NCBI RefSeq assembly: GCF_902459465.1
Contig: NC_047064.1
Coordinates: 1,390,762 to 1,454,761 of the forward strand
DNA length: 64,000 bases
Direction: 5' to 3'
From: Asterias rubens
Lineage: Eukaryota; Echinodermata; Asteroidea; Forcipulatida; Asteriidae
Shown: positions 23,701 to 35,400 of the stretch, one piece after another
Layout: the number at the start of each line of letters is the position of its first letter
Position numbering within the stretch: the stretch's first letter is position 1
Program-made: the position numbers and the translations under genes
Notes under the pieces: model-generated
The model's database searches: none
Told to the model about the DNA's origin: nothing
Seen by the model: only the letters and a program-made list of their open reading frames with translations

Positions 23701-26700
23701 CCTCCTGGTTTCTGATAGCCTTGACCCAAGGCTGTTGGCGTAGTGTGCCCCGGCCCGGCGCGGCACGATTCGGCAGTCTGCACGCCGTGCATACACGAAC
23801 AACATACAGTACATTGTATGTACAGTACATTGTACAGCGAGAACAGTATGCACTGGGGGGTGCGCTGGCGAAATTCAGTGATGGGGACTGGGATTTTGCA
23901 GGTCGCGGCTGGCTGTAGCGCCTTGATCAAGGCTAGGTTTCTGATTTCTTTCCCATTGTTGTTGCTGTTTTTAAATGGTGTTATAATTATTGTTTAATTA
24001 GCATTCACTGGATACATGTATGTACATTGTTGTGTTCACATTGTCTCTGCTGCGCCTTGAACATCTGTAAAGATTGATTTGGCGCATTACAAATTAATAC
24101 CTACAATTATTATTATTAATATATTCTGACACCCCTGTGTTTTTGTCAAGTTAAACTACATTTATATTAATGTAAATGACAGATAAAAGAGGTTGACAAA
24201 ATTTAAATCAGGGTGTCCAAAAGACACACAGAAACCCCTTGGCTAACACTCTGCTTCCCATACATTTGTTGCTATAGAAAACTTAACATTAATATACAAA
24301 GTTTTGTTGTCGTAAGCCAGTGTCCTTTTTTTTACAGTAACATTTCATGTCTGCATGATTATAGCAGTTATGTGTAGTTCAGTGTATTTTCCCTATAGCA
24401 GCCTAGGTCAACATTATACAAAATATGAGAACAATATTTAAAGGGGTGGAGGTTTTCTTGACGTAGAAGTTGGTTTTCTTGATAAATTATCTTTTGCAAA
24501 ACTTACTTGTAAGTCTGTGGGTTGTTGGTTGAAAAGAAACTTTTAGTACTCTCCCAGGTGACTGCTCTATGTCCCAACAATCAGAAAAAAACCTAATAGT
24601 TAACATGCTATGGTTAGGGTAAAGGTTAGGGTTAGGAAAATACCTAAGGGGTATCTGAGCATAGGAGTTTCACCCACTCCCCCTGGTCAGTGGTAGCGGG
24701 TTCATGTCCAGCTTTGTGGAATAAAACAGTTAGGCCTAATTTAATTCAGTATTGTGATTTCTCTACTTGTATACCATGTCTTATTTTTAATAGACCTTAT
24801 GCATTGACGTCATCCAGCCGCCATCTTTGAGGTCAAACGGTGACGAAACAATCGAAACGCACATAGATTGGCCAATGACCTCAAAGCGAGGGCGCCGTAC
24901 TGAAATGACGTCGTGTGCATAAGGTCTATGGAACCTCCTACGCTTAGTGCTATGTATTGTTATAAGTTGCATACCTCTAAAGCCACTTAAGTTCAAATAG
25001 AGTGTATAAATATCTTACCACTATAGGCCTACTTGTTAATATTCATGTTAGTCCATTTGGGCATTACAAGCTTTCCTTTGGCTTTTCTGCTTATTCTTCC
25101 ATTTCATATTCTTCTATTACATTTATTCTCTGTTGGAATGGAAATAAATGTCTTGAAATGAAATGAAAATGATATTACAACTACAATTATGATATTTTTT
25201 CTCATACAGGTGGCAGCATCGTCCAGCTAAGATCAAACTATTAACGGAGGACGAGTACTATGAGCAAGGACGGATAGAGACAACGAAAGCACTGGACAGT
25301 CTGAAGGAGTATTGTAGAAGCCCAGAGTGCAATCAGTGGAAGATGATCGCTAACTTAGAATCACCTAAAAGGTTTGTATACAAGTTGTTGTTGCTGTTGT
25401 TGTTGTTGTTTCTTCTTCTTTTGTTTTCTTCTCCAATTGCATTGATTTAGTGTGAGTTGTTTAAAACATTAATTTCATGTTAAAAAAGGAGATTATTATC
25501 TCACATATTCTGTGGGATAAGTGAGCGAAAATACTTTTAAGAATAAACAAAATAGGACAGAGTTGAGGTTTGGGTTAATGTGAAAAGGGATTGAGGTAAG
25601 GGCTGGAGTTGAACTTTCAGGGCTAAGGTGTTGTGTGAGAAAATATCAAGTCTGTTCATCACCAACCTGGGCCCAATTTCATAGAACTGCTTTAAAAGCA
25701 GAAATTTTGCTTGACATCTTTCTGCTCGGCAGAAATGTACAAGATACCAGTCGCAAATTGTACACTTGACATTGTAGTTTGGCTGGTAATTTTATCTGTA
25801 CTTTTTATGTGCTTTTAAATCAGCTCTATGAAATTGGGCCCTGGATGGCCTAAATATAATTGTAGACAAATGTTTATTTGGCATTGACCAGGGGTTGTGT
25901 AAAGATAGTGAAGTTGCACAAGAAAATTTACAAGGGGGTGACCTATGCATGGGTGACTTGCAAATGCAAGGGTGACCTGGAAATGCAAGGGTGACCTGGA
26001 AATGCAGTGGTGACTTAAAGAGGTATTGTATTACCTTCATTTTGAGGGGCGAGCCAGTCTGTATCAAATCCAACCACTTCAACTGTCCAAAGTGTTGCAA
26101 GTGAGACAGAGGTTTGGGTGGGGAAAACTAGCAAGGTAATTATTATCCATTAACTCAGTGTTGGCTAAACCGGCAAGGTGGAGGTGGTTGGGTCCGTGAG
26201 GAAGGGAGTGTCGTGGTAATGTATTAGTTCATACTAAACTTAGTAGATGATTGATTGGTTGTTTTAGATAACCTTCTCCAGTTTCTTTTTTATATTGAAC
26301 CTTATCTTGAAAAGGCAAAGCAAAAGAAGGGAAAGTGGGCATTTTCCTTTCTGCCTTCAGAAGCAGCTTTTTCATACCTGTATCATGACTCAAGATGTTT
26401 AGAATTTCCTTTTTGGATCTTAACTCTTTCAGTGCCAAGGTCGTACATGTGTGATCTATTTTATGCATTCTGAAAGCGTCTTTATCGTTCGTCTTTATTT
26501 AAGGCGTGTCATGGCCGAGTGGTTAAGAGCACTGGATTCAAGCTCTGGAGTTTGACCAGCAGAGTATGGGTTCGAATCCCGGTCATGACACTTGGTAGTG
26601 CTTTCTGCTCTACCGGCCAGGCTTCGGACTGATGATACCCAACCCTACATCCGTATGGACTGTGAAAGGGGTAACCCTGTTTCAGCCCTAGGAGTAGGTG

Positions 26701-27352
26701 GCAACAGCCTCTGGACAAAAAAAATTGTAGCCCACACCTTGAAGTGGCCTTCAGGCCTTGTGTGTCTGGCGATGTGCATACAAAAACAAAAACAAAAACA
26801 AAACATGTATGATCCATTTTATGTGTTTCAAAAGTGCCTTTATTGTACATGCACGACCCTTTATAAACATGATAGTATGAAAGGGCAATACCACTCAAGA
26901 AAAACTATTAACTATGATATGTACCAAGGCATCACAAAGATACATTTTGTTGGGTGAGAAAGGCTGGTCATTTTATGTTAAAAAAAACCCAGAAAAGTGG
27001 GCACTGAAAGCTAAGAGTTATAATTTTACAAAAAATGTGAATAAAGTCGAACTTGCACACATTATGTCACACGTATTTTACACTTACTTGAAGAAATTGA
27101 TCACAAGTCATTTTGTGAACTTTTTGTAGAAGTTTAAAGAAAAACTATTAAAAAAAATAATAAAAAAATTCTTAAAATTAATATCACTTTTGTTTGTAAT
27201 TCTCTTTCAGGTTTGCCCAGTTTGTGATGGGTGATGAGGGTCATGTGACCCGAGGTGAGTTGTCAGCCTACGAGGATGACCTTTCACTCTTGACCCTTGA
27301 CACCAGTGAAGAAGAGATTATAAGCAGTGACAGCGATATGGAAACAGATTGA
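20761..27352 (+). CDS. NEMP1: NEMP1 (TMEM194)-like nuclear envelope integral membrane protein, 5' partial, 4 visible exons
   Basis: Visible exons: 20761-20841 (its true start lies in the gap), 21847-22190, 25210-25371, 27211-27352. All junctions are GT-AG and phase-consistent; the stop is TGA at 27350-27352. About 242 residues are recovered, the C-terminal part of a family protein of about 440 aa. The visible protein starts HYSTGVTVGVLASLLV, matching the YYSTGMTVG motif of NEMP1. It continues through hydrophobic helices (SLLVGGWAVCLYLL; LLGYFVIATVISFAVCYWYGP), then the nucleoplasmic part LLTEDEYYEQGRIETTKALD, CRSPECNQWK and SPKRFAQF, and an acidic tail. NEMP proteins sit in the inner nuclear membrane and support nuclear envelope stiffness and fertility. 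The upstream exons (signal peptide and lumenal domain) must lie in or before the 500-N gap. Introns carry foldback elements, a LINE tail and other repeats. Confidence 0.95.
21053..21444. mobile_element. near-complete palindromic foldback element in NEMP1 intron
   Basis: The two halves are reverse complements over about 185 bp each: left ATTAAAGGAACACGGTGCC and right GGCAACGTGTTCCTTTAAT. The centre is near 21240-21262 (GGGAGTC...ACTCCC). Each end shows TTAA next to AGGAACACG. In an intron transcript it would fold into a very long hairpin. Confidence 0.9.
21550..21711. mobile_element. MITE family with AGACTTGT ends, copy 1
   Basis: It begins AGACTTGTGGACAAG and ends CACAAGTCT, with an internal match (AGTCGAGTTGTGGCGGTGCT, CTGCTGGTTG) to the inverted copy at 28404-28617. 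It sits in the same NEMP1 intron as the palindrome at 21053. Confidence 0.8.
23156..23295. mobile_element. MITE with GTTCATACTTCCTGYGAATG ends in NEMP1 intron
   Basis: CCGTTCATACTTCCTGTGAATG on the left mirrors CATTCGCAGGAAGTATGAACCG on the right. About 140 bp, no coding capacity. Confidence 0.8.
24048..24122 (+). mobile_element. LINE 3'-UTR fragment, same family type as at 8993
   Basis: TGCGCCTTGAACA, GGCGCATTACAAAT and an ATTATTATTATTAAT tail match the 3' end seen near 9168-9224. No coding part is recognisable. It is in a NEMP1 intron. Confidence 0.6.
24790..24929. mobile_element. MITE with inverted ends ATAGACCTTATGCA in NEMP1 intron
   Basis: The left end ATAGACCTTATGCATTGACG mirrors the right end GACGTCGTGTGCATAAGGTC. 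Further pairing of TTTGAGGTCA with TGACCTCAAA gives arms of about 45 bp. Confidence 0.8.
25055..25172 (+). mobile_element. probable LINE 3' tail with TGAAA repeats
   Basis: GGAATGGAAATAAATGTCTTG is followed by GAAATGAAATGAAAATG, a tail type common on CR1/L2-like LINEs. The 5' part is absent. Confidence 0.5.
25669..25842. mobile_element. GGGCCCAATTTCATAGAGCTGC MITE family, copy
   Basis: GGGCCCAATTTCATAGAACTG on the left mirrors CAGCTCTATGAAATTGGGCCC on the right; this is the clearest pair of ends in the window. It is in the last NEMP1 intron. Confidence 0.9.
25930..26020. repeat. short tandem repeat, unit about 19 bp, in NEMP1 intron
   Basis: GGGTGACCTGGAAATGCAA and variants occur about four times. 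It lies in the last NEMP1 intron. Nothing suggests a coding role. Confidence 0.75.
26506..26804 (+). mobile_element. tRNA(Leu)-derived SINE with AAAAAC tail
   Basis: The 86-nt head (26506-26591) has acceptor halves GTGTCAT and ATGACAC, box A GGCCGAGTGGTTAAGAGC, box B GGGTTCGAATCCC and the loop TTCAAGC, whose anticodon would be CAA (Leu). An unrelated body of about 190 bp follows and ends in repeated AAAAAC. This organisation is that of a SINE, not a functional tRNA gene. It lies in the last NEMP1 intron. Confidence 0.88.
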
Positions 27353-28375
27353 TCTTTAAAACCTCTAACACATTTTAACCGTTTTTATTAAAGTGTACTT
27401 ATAAAGACTACTATTTATTCAAAACTTTCCATGAAAAGAGATATTTTTTTGGAGATCGTCCTTCATCAGATTAAAGACTAGTCCTAAATTTCTTTTTATA
27501 TTTTGTCCCCTTTAGAGATTGAAAAGAAACAAATCTCTGACTTTCTTTTCAGACGTTTTTATATCATGCATTTGTAATTTGGTGTTAATGTTTGTTCTCA
27601 TCTTAGTTGTAAGGTATCACTTCAATGATACTAGTGTAGACCACTGGGGCGCTGTTGATTACTCTGGTCGTGTGCTGCTTGTACGACTGCAGATGTCAAC
27701 ATTTTGAAAAAACGGAGTACAGTGCCCAACTTGGGCACACTAAGTAAAGTGTGTCTTATATTGGTGATGCTTTCCATACTTTAATCTGACTTCAAACTTT
27801 TGTATGTCTGCCTTTAATGAAAAAGATGCTGTTTTAAGAGTATCATGCTGTGTGAAACATTTCTCTAGTTCTAAGGATGCTATTTCCAAAACGCGTCTTG
27901 AAACTTAGTACTGGCAGGGGTTCCCAAAATCTCAAAAACTATCTTATCAACTTAAAATCCTAAAGTTTGGATCCTAGTTTTAGTCCCTTTTCGTCAGCTA
28001 TGAATCTCTCGACCCCTGAAAGATGGACTCCTGTTTATTGCATGGTGTCTGTAGATTGTGTAGAATGCATCTACATTTGTACATGTACTTGACAGGGAAA
28101 TAAACTCAGCCGTTGCACATTATGTTGATTTATGCATGTTCAATTATATTGCCTTAGTGTATGTATGATTGGAATAATGAATAAGTAACTGTAAAGCTCT
28201 CCATTCACCACATGAAATCATATTACAGTTTAGCGAAGTGCCTTTGTCATTTCAAACCATTATTGATTTTGAACACTCAAATCAATCGGAAGTTTTACCC
28301 TGTGTTTTGTTATACTATGCTGTTACATTGCCTTTCAGACTGTCAGGCCTTGGTGTAATGTTGGCTCATAATAAA
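27353..28375 (+). other. probable NEMP1 3'UTR
   Basis: No coding frame of interest follows the stop codon. AATAAA words at 28099-28104 and 28370-28375 are possible poly(A) signals; which one is used cannot be told from the sequence. Confidence 0.55.
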
Positions 28376-28403
28376 TTATGTTTTTGTATTTCCTTCTAAT
28401 GTT

Positions 28404-28617
28404 AGACTTGTCGTTAAATGTCTGTTGCGGTGATAGCCGTTGACTCTCCCCGCGATTCCCGAGGTATTCTGCTACTGCTGTCGCGACTACGGTCCCATTT
28501 GATGGGGAGTAGAAGTCGACAACCAGCAGTTCGCGGGAGAGCAGTGATCTCGCTTAAGCACCGCCACAACTCGACTATCTCACTGTGTGGGACCATTAAC
28601 AACTTGTCTACAAGTCT
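28404..28617. mobile_element. MITE family with AGACTTGT ends, copy 2 (opposite orientation)
   Basis: Bounded by AGACTTGTCG and CTACAAGTCT. It is homologous to the element at 21550 in reverse orientation. It lies just past a possible NEMP1 poly(A) signal at 28370. Confidence 0.8.
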
Positions 28618-29108
28618 ATTCTAATGTTAAAATAATCTACATTGGAACCCAGCAAGCCATTTGCAGAAATGTTCACGTTCATCGAATCCCTTAATTTTTA
28701 TGGCGTCTCTTTGCAAACCTCAGTTGATTATACTCTCCACTATGCATACATTTTCTAATTCTACTGGTTATGGATTATAAATGTTAGTTGAGATGGGTTT
28801 AATTGAATTTGATGCAAAACAGAACTCATTAAAACAACAATTAAATGGCAGCTTTATTAAACTATAACTCTTTGTTCCTGTTCACAACTCGGCTCTTGCG
28901 GTATTCAAACCAATTGAAACTGTTCTTTACAAAGCCAAGTGCAAAATTGTTGATGTATGGAACTACGAGCAGCACTTGACTTTAAAGAGAACAATAAATA
29001 CTTCTCATAAAAATTGTTTAGTTTTAAAAACCTCACAAAAGTTTACTGAACCTGAACTGTACTCTTGGTTCATTAGCAATAAGTATTCAACTTACATTGC
29101 TGTGTCTT

Positions 29109-29276
29109 GGGCCCAATTTCATAGAGCTGCTTAGAGCTAAGCATAATAACAACATGCTTACCAGATTGAGGTCACCAACTAAAATAGAAGTCCTCATGTA
29201 CCATTTATGATTGGTATCCTGCTTCCTTTTGCTCAGCAGATGCAAGGTTTGCTGGCAGCTCTATGAATATGGGCCC
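29109..29276. mobile_element. GGGCCCAATTTCATAGAGCTGC MITE family, copy
   Basis: GGGCCCAATTTCATAGAGCT on the left and AGCTCTATGAATATGGGCCC on the right. A partial further copy follows to about 29345. Confidence 0.85.
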
Positions 29277-30669
29277 TTGGTGCCTGCTAATCCGTAAGAT
29301 GCGCTAAGCAGTATTTCTGCTAAACAGCTCTTAAAAATTTGGCTCTTATAATATGAAGACATTTTGGTATGATGAGGGGTCAACATCTCCACCATCGTTC
29401 TGCAAGGTGAACTTTCTCTGTTTTACAAATAATTTGTTGTATGAACTGTCTCAAACAAATCATGTAATTGACCATTATCAAGGGGTGGCCGTTCACGATT
29501 AACCCATTCAAATCAACAATGGAGCCAAATCGAGGCTGCAACTAGGAATAATAGACTGTTCACTTTCTGATATGAGGAGAAGCCGTGTTCATTGTTATTA
29601 TTTTGCAAAGTGGCAACTTGAAGGTCTGGGGAGTTGTTTTAGAAAAACTAATGAGAGTTTACTATGTCTTGAATGTGTGTTTATCATTTTGTAACAATTT
29701 GTACAGTTTTAAAAATAAAGTTTATACAAGAAATTGAAGTTTCATTAAGCCTGTTGCTTTCAATTGAGGTTCCTTTCACTGTACATACATGTGTACAAGT
29801 TTGCATAATTTTTTTTAACTGACTGGCTTTCAAATTTCAAATACATGTATATTCTTTGCCCTGGAACTATTAAAACAAATTCATATGAAAATGTTTAATT
29901 TCTTGATGTAAACCATACAGGTAGGATGAATAAACTAAGCAAAACAACACCAATTATAAGTTTCAAGGGGCATCAAGGAAGGGCAAGGAAGGGCAACGCA
30001 GCAATCGCCGGATTCACAGTATAGTCCTTTTAAAATATTGTTTTTGCGCCATTGCTATTTTAAGTTTGTGGATAAAGTTGCTTTACGTTTGTTGCAGTGC
30101 ATGCTCGCACATGATTATACTGCTCTCGCGATATTGATGGCTCTTGTCTACAGTAATGCTCCCATTTAAACAGAGTCGTAGTCGCAAGAGCATTAGTCAT
30201 GCACGCTAAAGTAGTCTTATGTCAACCTAACTCAAGTCAGTTGCATCAATTTGTGAAAACTAGTTTTCAATTTCCCTTTCTACTAATAGTGTTCAAAGTT
30301 TAATTTGAAAAACAAAATCTAAAACAGATTAAAAACTACTTTAAACAGAGAACAAACAACTAAAATAAATCACTCAGAACTGTTTCCTTTTTTTGTGAAA
30401 AAGCATCATATTCATATTTTAATTAACAACTTGTCAAAGAACAAACAATTGTTACAAGTTTAATAATTTTAATAACGGACTTCAACCATTCAGGAATGCC
30501 ATCTGTAGCGTCCCAGTTTCCTCTCCAAAACTTATGTTAATAGACTATAATTTTGTTAAATCTCAGTTAATTGAGGCAAGGCAAACACACTATCACTTTA
30601 CGTTTAAATTCTCCATTCCATAAACACAAATAAGGACATAAACTAATTACAAACCATACAACCATCTGT

Positions 30670-30818
30670 TCTCGAATTCATGAAGCTGCTTTACTACAAA
30701 AAGTAGCCAAGAACAAAATTAAGCTTGCCAGAATAGTGTTACCAGTAAAAAAAGACACTTATCATCTGAGACTGGTATCCTGTTTTTTGTTGCTTAAGCA
30801 GCTCTATGAAAATTTGTC
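30670..30818. mobile_element. GGGCCCAATTTCATAGAGCTGC MITE family, eroded copy
   Basis: GAATTCATGAAGCTGCTT on the left and AAGCAGCTCTATGAAAATTTG on the right; the GGGCCC ends are lost. Confidence 0.65.
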
Positions 30819-32427
30819 TTATTTTTGCATAAACCCATACTTTGGTTTAACTGGTACCCAGTAGTGAAATTAAGATCTTGGTTCGTGCACATAATACAAG
30901 TGAAAGTGTTACCAGCATATTGTGTTTGAAAAGCCCTCAAATGTAACGCACTGAGGAAGTGTTTTATTCATTAGGAAGAGGTCATTAAAAAATGTCCTAC
31001 AAATTAAAATAGTCTTCAATCTACATTTGTGTAACATTTTTACAGTGTGTACACTTATTATACACTACAGTTTTAAACTTGTCAAACTGTTTGTCTATAG
31101 TGAAATGGAGTAGTCGTGCAATTGACATCTTTACCCAACACCCAGTGTGTGATCGATGATTGATACATGATTAAGGAGACAGTTAAAACAGCTGGAAATT
31201 AAATTTTTTGCCTGTCAGTTTGAAACAACTTTTTGAGATGACTTTATTCATCTGCAGCCCTGCGAATTTTTGAACTATTTTTTTATGTTGTCTTGTATTT
31301 TGACTTGTTCTAGGTTACACGGGTTCAGTGCAAAATGCCATTTAATTGTTCATTGCACAACTTTCAACGTTTTACAATCTGTTAACCAAGTTTCTGTTCC
31401 TTACTAAGATCACCTGCTTTATTCTACTGGTGATTTTCAGACTTTTAAATCCATCAAAAACTTCTCCAAAAGTTTTATAACATTTTCAAACATATCCAAG
31501 TAAGTTTTTCGAGGACGAGCTTGCCAAAAACATTGCGGAAATTATCAACAGTCAATACACTTTGAGTAAAACAGTAAACACAAACGCTAGCTAGACAAAC
31601 GGCTTATTAATGTAGATCGATTTCCATTTGATTAGTAAAGAGGCTGAACAATAAGCACAAGTTGATAAAGGCTTTCGACAAGAATCAAAAGGCCCACTAA
31701 AAAAACATTTGATACAATAACATTTCAAAGCCGTTCACCACAATTTTCAAGTGTTCTCAGGTTTTATAACTTCCTGCTTTAGAAAACACCCCCAAAGAAC
31801 AAACAAAGAGACGCTTAAATTTTATAATACCTTTGAAAAATGATTTTGCCCCACCTTTTAATTTTTTTCAAAACATGAAGAATGCTTTGGAACAAATTCA
31901 AAAATGCTTGAAACCCAAAACAGTACATGTGGAGGTAGTGGGGCTTACTCAACCAAAATGTTTTAACTTTTTACATATTTACACTTTTGTTTTTGAATTA
32001 TTTACAAACTATGCACATATTTACATTATATTTTTTTCATATTTTCTCTGTACAAGGAATAATTGTTGAGTTGAAATGAGGTTACAAAAGAGTGAAAGAA
32101 AGATTAAGCGGAGAGAAATTGAATGTATTGTTTTTGATGTTCATTTCAACCCACTGGTATTCCGTTTAAAAAAGATGAACATGTGCAACAAAGTGATTGT
32201 CTTAAATGTGCTCTCCAAAATGTATAGTTTTTATACAATGTCTGCAACCTGCAACATGTATGTTTAACAATTCTTCATTTTCACCCCCTGCAACCATAAC
32301 AAACAGAAATTTAATTTCAGAATAAAATAGACATAAATTAAAAAGCATACAGTCTGACTGATTAAGAGCCACAGTAAAAGTGAAAAATTTACGTAAGTAA
32401 GAACACATGTTGTGTTTTGTTAAGAGT

Positions 32428-35400
32428 CTATTTTTCAGTTTTCTTATCCTTATCGGGGGTTGTGCCATTTCTAGGTACAAGAAACATGCTTCCATCTGGC
32501 ATCTGTTGCAGAGTGAACTCATTAGGGTCTACCGGATCTCCGTGTTCATCACACATGTTCTCAAAGACATCACGGTAGAGTTGTTCATAACGGGACTGCA
32601 TCTCGGAAGTGTCCTTGTCAATTTGGTCTCGCTCCTCCACCAGTTTTTCCTTCTCATCCTTCAAGTTGTCGATGTCTACCTCTACAGAGACCAGCGCGTT
32701 GATCTTCCTCTTGCGGCAGTTTTGCGCAGCGACCTTGTTCTTTCCACGACGACGGATATCTCGGATCAGGGTCAACTGAGCATCGTTAAGGTCGTACTTC
32801 TTAAGAAGGTCATTGAAGGCATCTACCGGCAGACCGATGATTTTGTCGATTGGCACTGGGACTTTGAGAGACCGGGCGCGCTTCTCGTCGCGAGATAACT
32901 TCACCATGTTGAGCTTGTCGATGCGTGATGAGCTGTTTTTGCTGTGGTTGCTGCTGCGGTTTCCATTGGAGGAGCTCGAAGATGAAGCATACGTGTGATT
33001 ATGTTTGACGTTCTCAGACTTTGAAGACTGGCTGTTGTAGCTGCTAAACGAACTACCGCTATCGCTGTCACCCCCACAGCTTGATCCACCTGCACAAGAC
33101 AAAACCACAGAGTAATAATTATTGTTAGTCAATGAAATTTCAAAAGTCAACTCTGAAAGCACTTCAAAGTTCAAAGCTAAATGTCAACAACTTTGGTTAT
33201 GACTGAAGTTGGTATTTCCTTGTACCACGTACAACAATTTTTATTTTTAGGGCTTCATACGTAATTTGAACTATATTATTATAATCATGGCTAATTTTAA
33301 CAAACTCATCAAATTAGGAAGCGATTCCTTAACTACATTTTAAGAAAAAAAATCCCAACTTTGTTTGATTTTTCTAAAAATAAGAATAGAAGTCTATCAA
33401 ATGCATTGGAAACAGGAAATCTTTCAGTAGAATCTCCAAGGTCTATTTCATAAGTCTATTTCATTTTATAGTTCATTTGTTCCTCTTCAAGGGTGTGTTT
33501 TGCACAATTGCAAAGGGGTAGAAACCAGAAGTTAAAAAGAAAGGAAAAGGGTAGAAAAAAGAGCTGGGTATTGGGGGGGGGGGGAGGGGGATTTTAACTT
33601 GAGATTGCCTTACCTCTTTGCCTATGGTATCCGTAGCCACCCGATGACCCGTTCAGACCATGGCCATCTAGGCTTGCATTGTAACCTGTAGCCCCTTCAA
33701 GACCATCTTCACTTGTATGGTATGGAGAACTTCCTTCACTCATGTCTTCAAATCCAGAACCTGTGAAATACAAGATATATGTACATCATCAATTCCAATT
33801 CTTGGAAAAAATGAAAAAAAGAAAATCAAGATGAATTTACTTTGTATAATTATTTGTGACTTGATAACAAGCCAGAGGAATGTCCGGGTGTCTTTTGGAC
33901 ACCCTCTTTTATCTGTCATTTACATGAAAATGAGTTGCAAGGGAACAATTTGGAAACCCCCTGTTTTTAAAATTCAAGCAAATTTGGACACCAAATCCTG
34001 GCTTCCGCTTAAGTACCTTGGTTTTTTTTATCATTGACAATTTTACGTTTGAACCTCCAAAGAGTTAACAAATTGTGTTGAAATTAATGCAAATGGATGA
34101 AATACTTACAAGATCCTTCAAAAGACGCGTTTGAGTTGGTCTCTCCAAAAGCCTGCATCACATTGTGGATCTGTTCATCGAAGTCAAGGTCCATGGGGTC
34201 CACTTCGTCAACGTTGGACGAACTGAGCAGCTCCATTAACAGTGAACTGTTGTCAGGGGTTTCTGTTGGAATTGGGTGAGGAGTTTCCAAGGCGGGAGCT
34301 GGGAGTCGAAGTTGCTGCTCTGGGAGTAGAAAGCTACTTAGATTCAGACTCTGTTGAGTGCCGTTAATTAATCCTGTTGGTGACCCTGAGCTGAGACTGA
34401 GATCGGCAAAGTTCGATAGAGGTGAGAACACTTCTGGTGGCGGGGGAAACTCATTCAGTCTTTGTGGATCAATGGGAACTATATTTCTGGGTGTGGTCAC
34501 CGTTGCATTTTGAAGATTGACATTTCCGTTTGTGGTGGCGTTAATGGCAAAGGCATTCTGGGTGTTGTTCTGCGTTTGGGTGATGTTAACGTCGATTATA
34601 CCTTGGTACGGCATCCCTGGTAGCTCTTGAAGTTGACTCGTGAGTTCTGGAATTGAGGCCAAGTCTTGCCATCTTTGTTCTTGCTCGCGTGGGCTGAGCG
34701 AGTGATGCGGAGGTTGGTATTGCTCATCTACGGGCGTTGTGGCTGTCGGTAGGTATTCATCTTCAAGAAGCTGTAGGCAATCTTCCAGGGAGATGTTACC
34801 ATCGGGTTGGACCGGTACCTGAGGAAGAGTCGGCGGGGATGTCTGTTGAGGAACAATGTTCATCCCTGGTGGGTTTGGTACGTACTCTCCAGTCTCCCCG
34901 TCAATGTTGTAACCAAAGTGCTCCCATGTTGATTGCTGGGACTTCAGTTTGTCGGGGTGCTCCCCCTTCTCAAGTAGTAGTTCTTCCTTCAGAGCATAGG
35001 ACTCGTCTCGGGAGATACCCATGTCAATGTCCTGCCTCCAGAGCGTCTCAATGAGGTCCATATCCTGCATTCAAGAGAAAGATAAGAAAATAAACATGAG
35101 TTTTGCTATCGTAATAAATTCAAGATAGGTAAATTTGCAGTGATCATGGCAATAAACGCAATACAAACGGTGAGAAAAATATTTAAGGCAGCCACCTCGG
35201 ACCAACATGCTGCTGCGTTCAGCGACAACCTTCAACTGACAACTTTACTCTAAAGCAAGTTGTTCTGAGCCCCTAGTCAGAGTGTAAATACCAATGAGAA
35301 ACTTTGTAAAAATTTCACAGGCTTGAATGGTTCAATTACTCCCAACAATTAAAACTACTTGATAAGTACAAATACGGAAATCCAAGGGAACAGTACAAAG

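Larger units (their letters stand above)
28618..32427. other. gene-free stretch; its right part is probably NFE2L 3'UTR
   Basis: Apart from the MITEs at 29109 and 30670 I see no gene. Directly left of the NFE2L stop the minus strand is AT-rich, and TTTATT words at about 31243 and 30963 are possible minus-strand poly(A) signals. The small open frames are not convincing. Confidence 0.5.

Noticed and set aside
26506..26591. Functional tRNA-Leu(CAA) gene
   Set aside because: The tRNA-like part has wobble-heavy anticodon pairing and is joined to a non-tRNA body and A-rich tail, as in a SINE.
32407..32898. 163-codon plus-strand frame
   Set aside because: It is a shadow of the NFE2L bZIP exon on the other strand.
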